Source: a bacterium
GTDB lineage: Bacteria > SZUA-79 > Acidulodesulfobacterales > Acidulodesulfobacteraceae
Reading direction: 5' to 3'
Length of the DNA stretch: 28,613 nt
Assembly (NCBI GenBank): GCA_021800805.1
Contig: JAJYYR010000008.1
Span: 1 to 28,613, forward strand
Shown: positions 25,134 through 28,613 of the stretch, one piece after another
How the letters are laid out: each line of letters opens with the position of its first letter
Position numbering within the stretch: position 1 is the first letter of the stretch
Notes under the pieces: generated by a model
Databases searched by the model: none
What the model was told of the DNA's origin: nothing
The model's input: only the letters and a program-made list of their open reading frames with translations
Translations under genes and position numbers: made by a program

Positions 25134-25808
25134 TTATTTTATCAAAGCATATTTAGACTTTAATTTCTTTCTGCACCAATAGGCAATTGGACATATGTTG
25201 CAATCAGTTTTATTTTTCTTACATATAGCGTTACCTATATCCAGTAGAGCATAAAAAGATTTCCTTGGCTCGTCGGGGTTAATAAGGAGAGACAACCCTT
25301 GCCTGAATTTTTCGTTTCTCCTAGAAGAATCAGTAATTTCCATATCAAAGACCCTTCCGGTTATCCTAACGGTATTTGTGTCAAGAGGCGTATCGACACA
25401 TTTAAAAGCCGAAATCCTTACGGCCGAGGCTATATAATCACTAATCCCTGGTATTTCTTTAAGTTGATTTTTTTCACAGGGAATTATACCCCCCAATTTT
25501 TCGATAATATATTTTTTCATTACTATTACACCTTCTAAACGCCAGTTAAGGCCGAGCCCTTGTATTGATTTCCTTATTTTTATATCCGGTGCTTTATATA
25601 AGTTGGCTATATCAGGAAACATTTCTATAAATTCTATATATACGGGCAAAACCTGGCGCACAGCCGTCCTGTGGAGAAAGATTTCGGCCATTAAAATTTT
25701 ATACGGGTCATTCGTTTCCCTCCAGGGGAACTTACGCATGTTATTATTTCCCCATTTTAGTATGGCTTTCCTTATTTCGATTACATTATGGATTATTATT
25801 TCTTGCAT
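25134..25808 (-). CDS. MIG/MutY-type Fe-S DNA glycosylase (likely T:G mismatch repair)
   Basis: The 224-aa enzyme is an HhH-GPD glycosylase of the MutY/EndoIII superfamily. The FPWRETNDPYKILMAEIFLHRT opening resembles MutY and MIG. The helix-hairpin-helix IPGISDYIASAV has Tyr where EndoIII has Lys and MutY has Ser; thymine-specific MIG enzymes have Tyr there. The catalytic Asp lies in PLDTNTVRI. The C-terminal C-x6-C-x2-C-x5-C motif (CKKNKTDCNICPIAYWC) binds 4Fe-4S. It lacks MutY's C-terminal domain. It is transcribed divergently from drmMII 98 bases away, so it probably removes T opposite G after deamination of 5-methylcytosine. Confidence 0.85.
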   Translation of the reverse strand: MQEIIIHNVIEIRKAILKWGNNNMRKFPWRETNDPYKILMAEIFLHRTAVRQVLPVYIEFIEMFPDIANLYKAPDIKIRKSIQGLGLNWRLEGVIVMKKYIIEKLGGIIPCEKNQLKEIPGISDYIASAVRISAFKCVDTPLDTNTVRITGRVFDMEITDSSRRNEKFRQGLSLLINPDEPRKSFYALLDIGNAICKKNKTDCNICPIAYWCRKKLKSKYALIK

Positions 25809-25829
25809 TTTTTTTATAAACCTGGTATT

Positions 25830-25858
25830 TTGAATGATTATATATCGTATATTCTAAT
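25830..25858 (+). promoter_or_regulatory. Probable promoter of drmMII
   Basis: TTGAAT (25830-25835), 17 bases and TCTAAT (25853-25858) precede the methyltransferase start at 25907. A separate promoter would let protective methylation be made independently of the drmE-drmB operon. The glycosylase promoter must lie in the same 98-bp divergent gap. Confidence 0.5.
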
Positions 25859-25906
25859 ATATCAGGCTTGAAGTTTTAAAGCCATAATTTTAAAAGTGGG
25901 TCTGGC

Positions 25907-27148
25907 ATGGGAAAAAAGATAAACGCAGTTGACCTTTTTGCTGGTGCAGGAGGACTTTCCGAAGGGTTCCTGAAAAATGGATTTAATGTAGTTGCTTCCA
26001 TTGAAAATGATACTGACGCCTGTAACACGCTTAGAACAAGGCATGCCTACTGGCAGTTAAAAAACAAAGGCCAATACTCCACATATCTTGATTATCTGAA
26101 GAAGGAAATGCCCATAAACGAACTGCACTCCTATTTAGCATATGACCCCGTTATACATATTGAGGTATCGGATAAAACCATCAATAAAGTCGCTGAAGAA
26201 ATAAAAAAGAGAATGAAAAGCAGCGGTGTTGGAAAAATAGACCTTTTTATAGGAGGACCTCCGTGTCAGACGTTTTCCGTTGCCTCCAGAAAAAGAAGGA
26301 GGGAAGATATAGCCAACGACCCCAGAACTATGCTTTACACACATTACGCCGAACTGCTTAAAAGGTTCAAGCCCAGCATGTTTGTATTCGAAAATGTCAC
26401 CGGGATACTTTCTGCCGGGGTTTCCGGCTCGGGAATATTTGATAGGGTTAGAGAGGCGTTTCTGGAGGCGGGATACATGACAGATTACAGAATCCTTAAC
26501 GCCAGAGATTTTGGGGTGCTTCAAAACAGGAAGAGAGTTGTAGTTATGGGATGGGGAAGGAAAAGTCATCTCGAGTATCCGGAATTTTCAAGGAACTATT
26601 CCGGACATACCGTAGGTGAAGCATTTTTTGATCTTCCGGAGATTAATGCGGGAGAATCAGTGGACTGGGGAGGATACAGGTCGAAGCCTGCTGATTATAT
26701 TTCAAAAAGCGGCATAAGGGCAAGCAATTTCAATATATTAACACAGCACATCGCAAGGCCCGTTAATCCTATAGACAGCGAAATATACTCAATAGCAGTG
26801 AAGATGTGGAAGAATGAGGAGAAAAAACTTAAATACTCCGAACTTCCGGAAAGGCTTGCCACACACAGGAACAGGAATACATTTTCCGACAGGTTCAGGG
26901 TTGTGGCCGACAATCTTCCATACTCCCATACTATTGTATCACACATATCCAAAGACGGACATTATTACATACATCCGGACGAAAAGCAGAACAGGTCTAT
27001 TTCCGTCAGGGAGGCCGCAAGGCTGCAGTCGTTTCCGGACGATTATTATTTTGAGGGTTCGAGGACAAGAGCATTTATGCAGATAGGTAATGCAGTGCCG
27101 CCTCTAATGGCGGGCAGGATAGCGGAAGGAATAAGGGGCGTATTATGA
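25907..27148 (+). CDS. drmMII: C5-cytosine DNA methyltransferase (DrmMII)
   Basis: All main C5-methyltransferase motifs are present in 413 aa: motif I VDLFAGAGGLSEGFLKNGF (~8-26), catalytic GGPPCQTFS with Cys120 (motif IV), FENVTGIL (motif VI), ARDFGVLQNRKRVVVMG (motif VIII), and SVREAARLQSFPDDY with GNAVPPLMAGRIA at the C-terminus (IX-X). Its variable target-recognition region is ~235-340. It converts cytosine to 5-methylcytosine at an unknown site. In class 2 DISARM this enzyme marks host DNA so that the DrmAB complex does not attack it. No restriction enzyme gene is adjacent, supporting the DISARM role. Confidence 0.92.
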   Translation: MGKKINAVDLFAGAGGLSEGFLKNGFNVVASIENDTDACNTLRTRHAYWQLKNKGQYSTYLDYLKKEMPINELHSYLAYDPVIHIEVSDKTINKVAEEIKKRMKSSGVGKIDLFIGGPPCQTFSVASRKRRREDIANDPRTMLYTHYAELLKRFKPSMFVFENVTGILSAGVSGSGIFDRVREAFLEAGYMTDYRILNARDFGVLQNRKRVVVMGWGRKSHLEYPEFSRNYSGHTVGEAFFDLPEINAGESVDWGGYRSKPADYISKSGIRASNFNILTQHIARPVNPIDSEIYSIAVKMWKNEEKKLKYSELPERLATHRNRNTFSDRFRVVADNLPYSHTIVSHISKDGHYYIHPDEKQNRSISVREAARLQSFPDDYYFEGSRTRAFMQIGNAVPPLMAGRIAEGIRGVL

Positions 27149-27187
27149 TTGAAACAACTGCAAACATAGGTGCGTATTCCGTTATAA

Positions 27188-27247
27188 CTGAGCACGCACA
27201 CCCATTTGCGTATTCCGGTCTAACTGGACGGCTTTTCCGTTTTTAAC
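27188..27247 (-). repeat. Array D: inverted copy of array B, right border of DISARM block
   Basis: Read on the minus strand, 27247-27195 aligns with 15284-15335 over about 53 bases with seven mismatches and one gap, including a shared GTCCAGTTAGACCGG core (starting at 27229). A further unit starts at 27193 (GCTCAG...AACGGAATACGCAC, running to about 27170). The array abuts the integrase stop codon, so its outer end may have been lost. Together with array B it flanks 15336-27194, which is the whole DISARM block plus the glycosylase. Confidence 0.8.
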
Positions 27248-28361
27248 TTTTTTCTATTCCTTGCCTCTCATACTTCCTGATAATCTCCAGCGCTTTTTCA
27301 TACTCCGCCTTTTTTATGTTTTCTAATGAAGAATGTCCGCCGAAGGATTTTTCTACAGCCTTCCTTAGCGTCCCCTTGTCCAGATGGGCATATCTCTGCG
27401 TCATGTTCGGAGTCCTGTGCCCCAGGAGTTCGCCGGTAATATAAAGCGATGTTCCGTCCATAACCATTTTACTTGCAAATACGTGCCGCAAATCGTGAAT
27501 ACGCATATCTTTAAATCCGGCGTTCCGGCAGGCGGTGTGAAACGAACGCTTAAAATCACCGATTTTTACCCCGTTTCGCTCAAAGACATATAAGCTATCC
27601 TGATTCTTTTCTATCCCGTCTAAAATCGCTTTCAGCGCATCCGATATTGGTATATACCTGTCGTATTTAGTTTTAGTTCCCTTAATTGCGATAACGCCGT
27701 TCTGCAAGTCCACGTCGTCCCATTTAAGATTAAGGGCTTCACCTTTCCGGCATCCGGTATAAATTAAAAAAGTAATTATGTCGCGGGTAATCTTATTCGT
27801 GGCGCCGGCAATTAATTTTTCGATATCGGAATCGGAAAGGGTTTTTAATCTTTTAAGTTCGTTAAGCTTTTTGATTTTGCTTGCAGGGTTTTTCTTATCG
27901 ATATAGTCGTTTTCTATGCAGTAATTAAAGAAATGGGACAGCGTGATTATTTCTGCATTTGCCATTCTGAAAGAAATTTCGGATTCTTTCTTGCCGGTAT
28001 TTTTAGGCAAAGACAAAATTTCGAGTTTTCTTTGTAATTGATAATTTTTAATATCTCCCGTTGTTATGTCTGAAATATTTTTGTCTTTAAAAACAGGTAA
28101 AAAATGTTTCGAAGAACAAATTTTTAAATCTTTATTTTTGCCCGGAGATTGATTATTTATATAGTTTTGAAAAACTTCTCCGAATATCGGATTGCTTTTA
28201 TATTTTTGCGGCAAATCGAACTTACCCCTGACCACTTCGCCCCTGATTGCATTCTCTACTTCCTCTGCCACTTTTTTGTCTCTGGTCCGACAGCTGTATC
28301 TACGACGTTTTCCGTCGAAAGTAAAATCACACCACCAAATGTTTCCTTGTTTATATAACAT
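27243..28361 (-). CDS. Tyrosine recombinase (island integrase)
   Basis: The 372-aa protein has an N-terminal arm-binding region (GNIWWCDFTFDGKRRRYSC), a SAM-like core-binding domain (~75-165) and a catalytic domain with all the expected residues: Arg in TGCRKGEALNLKW (~203), HDLRH with HxxR (~290-293), LGHRTPNMTQRYAHL with His ~316 and the nucleophile Tyr ~325. It belongs to the phage/island integrase family. It reads away from the adjacent tRNA-Lys and lies inside the att repeats, so it should catalyse integration and excision there. The ATG at 28361 has no strong ribosome site. The predicted promoter lies at 28415-28442. Confidence 0.95.
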   Translation of the reverse strand: MLYKQGNIWWCDFTFDGKRRRYSCRTRDKKVAEEVENAIRGEVVRGKFDLPQKYKSNPIFGEVFQNYINNQSPGKNKDLKICSSKHFLPVFKDKNISDITTGDIKNYQLQRKLEILSLPKNTGKKESEISFRMANAEIITLSHFFNYCIENDYIDKKNPASKIKKLNELKRLKTLSDSDIEKLIAGATNKITRDIITFLIYTGCRKGEALNLKWDDVDLQNGVIAIKGTKTKYDRYIPISDALKAILDGIEKNQDSLYVFERNGVKIGDFKRSFHTACRNAGFKDMRIHDLRHVFASKMVMDGTSLYITGELLGHRTPNMTQRYAHLDKGTLRKAVEKSFGGHSSLENIKKAEYEKALEIIRKYERQGIEKS

Positions 28362-28371
28362 TTTGACTTTT

Positions 28372-28394
28372 AACTATGGTAAAAATTATGTCAT
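28372..28394 (+). repeat. Right copy of 23-bp subterminal repeat
   Basis: It matches 202-224 at 22 of 23 bases and lies in the integrase leader. Its atggtaaaa part (28376-28384) is repeated inverted as ttttaccat at 28416-28424, over the integrase -10 box. That layout fits a site bound by the integrase or by a regulator that represses it. Confidence 0.6.
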
Positions 28395-28414
28395 AATTTC
28401 CTATTTTTTCCATT

Positions 28415-28442
28415 ATTTTACCATTTTTACGGAGAATGTCAA
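28415..28442 (-). promoter_or_regulatory. Integrase promoter
   Basis: On the minus strand TTGACA (28437-28442), 16 bases, then TAAAAT (28415-28420). The expected start is about 47 bases before the integrase ATG. An inverted ttttaccat covers the -10 box. Confidence 0.7.
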
Positions 28443-28487
28443 GGGAAAGGATATTGCTTGGAAGTGCTTATTTACTACGTCTTTAAC

Positions 28488-28563
28488 TGGTGGGCTGTCC
28501 CGGGATCGAACCGGGGACCTACTGATTAAGAGTCAGTTGCTCTACCGATTGAGCTAACAGCCC
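28488..28563 (-). tRNA. tRNA-Lys (anticodon CUU), island attachment gene
   Basis: All arms fold: acceptor GGGCTGT/ACAGCCC, D stem GCTC/GAGC, anticodon stem ACTGA/TCAGT around loop CTCTTAA (anticodon CTT), T arm CCCGG-TTCGATC-CCGGG, then A and an encoded CCA. The 3' 49 bases are duplicated at 99-147. The intact gene is rebuilt at the integrase end, so the host keeps a working tRNA. The 50 bases beyond it are AT-rich and hold the tRNA's upstream region. Confidence 0.97.
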
Positions 28564-28613
28564 GCATAAATTGAATAAATAAAAAGGCAAGGTATTATAA
28601 ATATATATTATGC

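Noticed and set aside
26135..26569. 144-codon minus-strand open frame
   Set aside because: It is antisense to the catalytic half of the C5 methyltransferase and has no family features.

Overview
The window holds one almost complete integrative element (genomic island) of about 28.4 kb inserted into a tRNA-Lys(CUU) gene. The intact tRNA is at the right edge on the minus strand (28488-28563). An exact 49-bp copy of its 3' half lies at the left edge (99-147). A tyrosine recombinase reads away from the tRNA just inside the right edge. The host is a low-GC bacterium with ordinary sigma70-type promoters (several near-consensus TTGACA/TATAAT pairs) and Shine-Dalgarno sites. The sequence alone does not let me name its phylum.

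Left part (225-6372): an HTH regulator with a consensus promoter and dyad operators; a striking phased array of six hexamers; an AbiEi/AbiEii (type IV toxin-antitoxin) pair; then, on the minus strand, a two-gene operon of an unknown protein and an 888-aa TOPRIM (DUF3854-like)/DUF927 primase-helicase, probably the element's own replication protein.

Middle cargo (6705-15120): a SAM methyltransferase, two damaged glyoxalase (VOC) genes, a GyrI-like protein, an AlkD-like DNA alkylation repair protein, a probable PD-(D/E)XK nuclease, a SnoaL/NTF2-fold protein, a decayed Panacea (DUF4065) gene, a second AbiEi/AbiEii pair with nested operator dyads, other gene remnants, a small secreted cytochrome c and two small unknown genes. 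A 47-bp duplication (7335-7381 and 11312-11358) and several frameshifts show repeated rearrangement.

Right part (15486-27148): a class 2-like DISARM anti-phage system with an unusual composition. The plus-strand operon is drmE (split by a -1 frameshift at two slippery A-runs), a NERD/UvrD-type helicase, drmA (helicase) and drmB (DUF1998), with start/stop spacings of -1 to 2 bases. It is followed by a divergent pair: a MIG/MutY-type Fe-S DNA glycosylase on the minus strand and a C5-cytosine methyltransferase (drmMII) on the plus strand. No drmC (phospholipase D) gene is present. The block is enclosed by inverted arrays of a roughly 23-bp repeat (15211-15335 and 27188-27247). Related arrays at 9703-9764, 9876-9912 and 13904-13964 suggest that multi-site transposon ends moved or shaped this cargo.

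How it fits together: the integrase and tRNA att sites handle integration, the primase-helicase may drive replication of an excised form, the HTH protein and operators probably control both, and the cargo is dominated by phage defence (DISARM, two AbiE loci, possibly the nuclease) and DNA repair. I infer that the glycosylase repairs T:G mismatches left by deamination of the 5-methylcytosine made by DrmMII.
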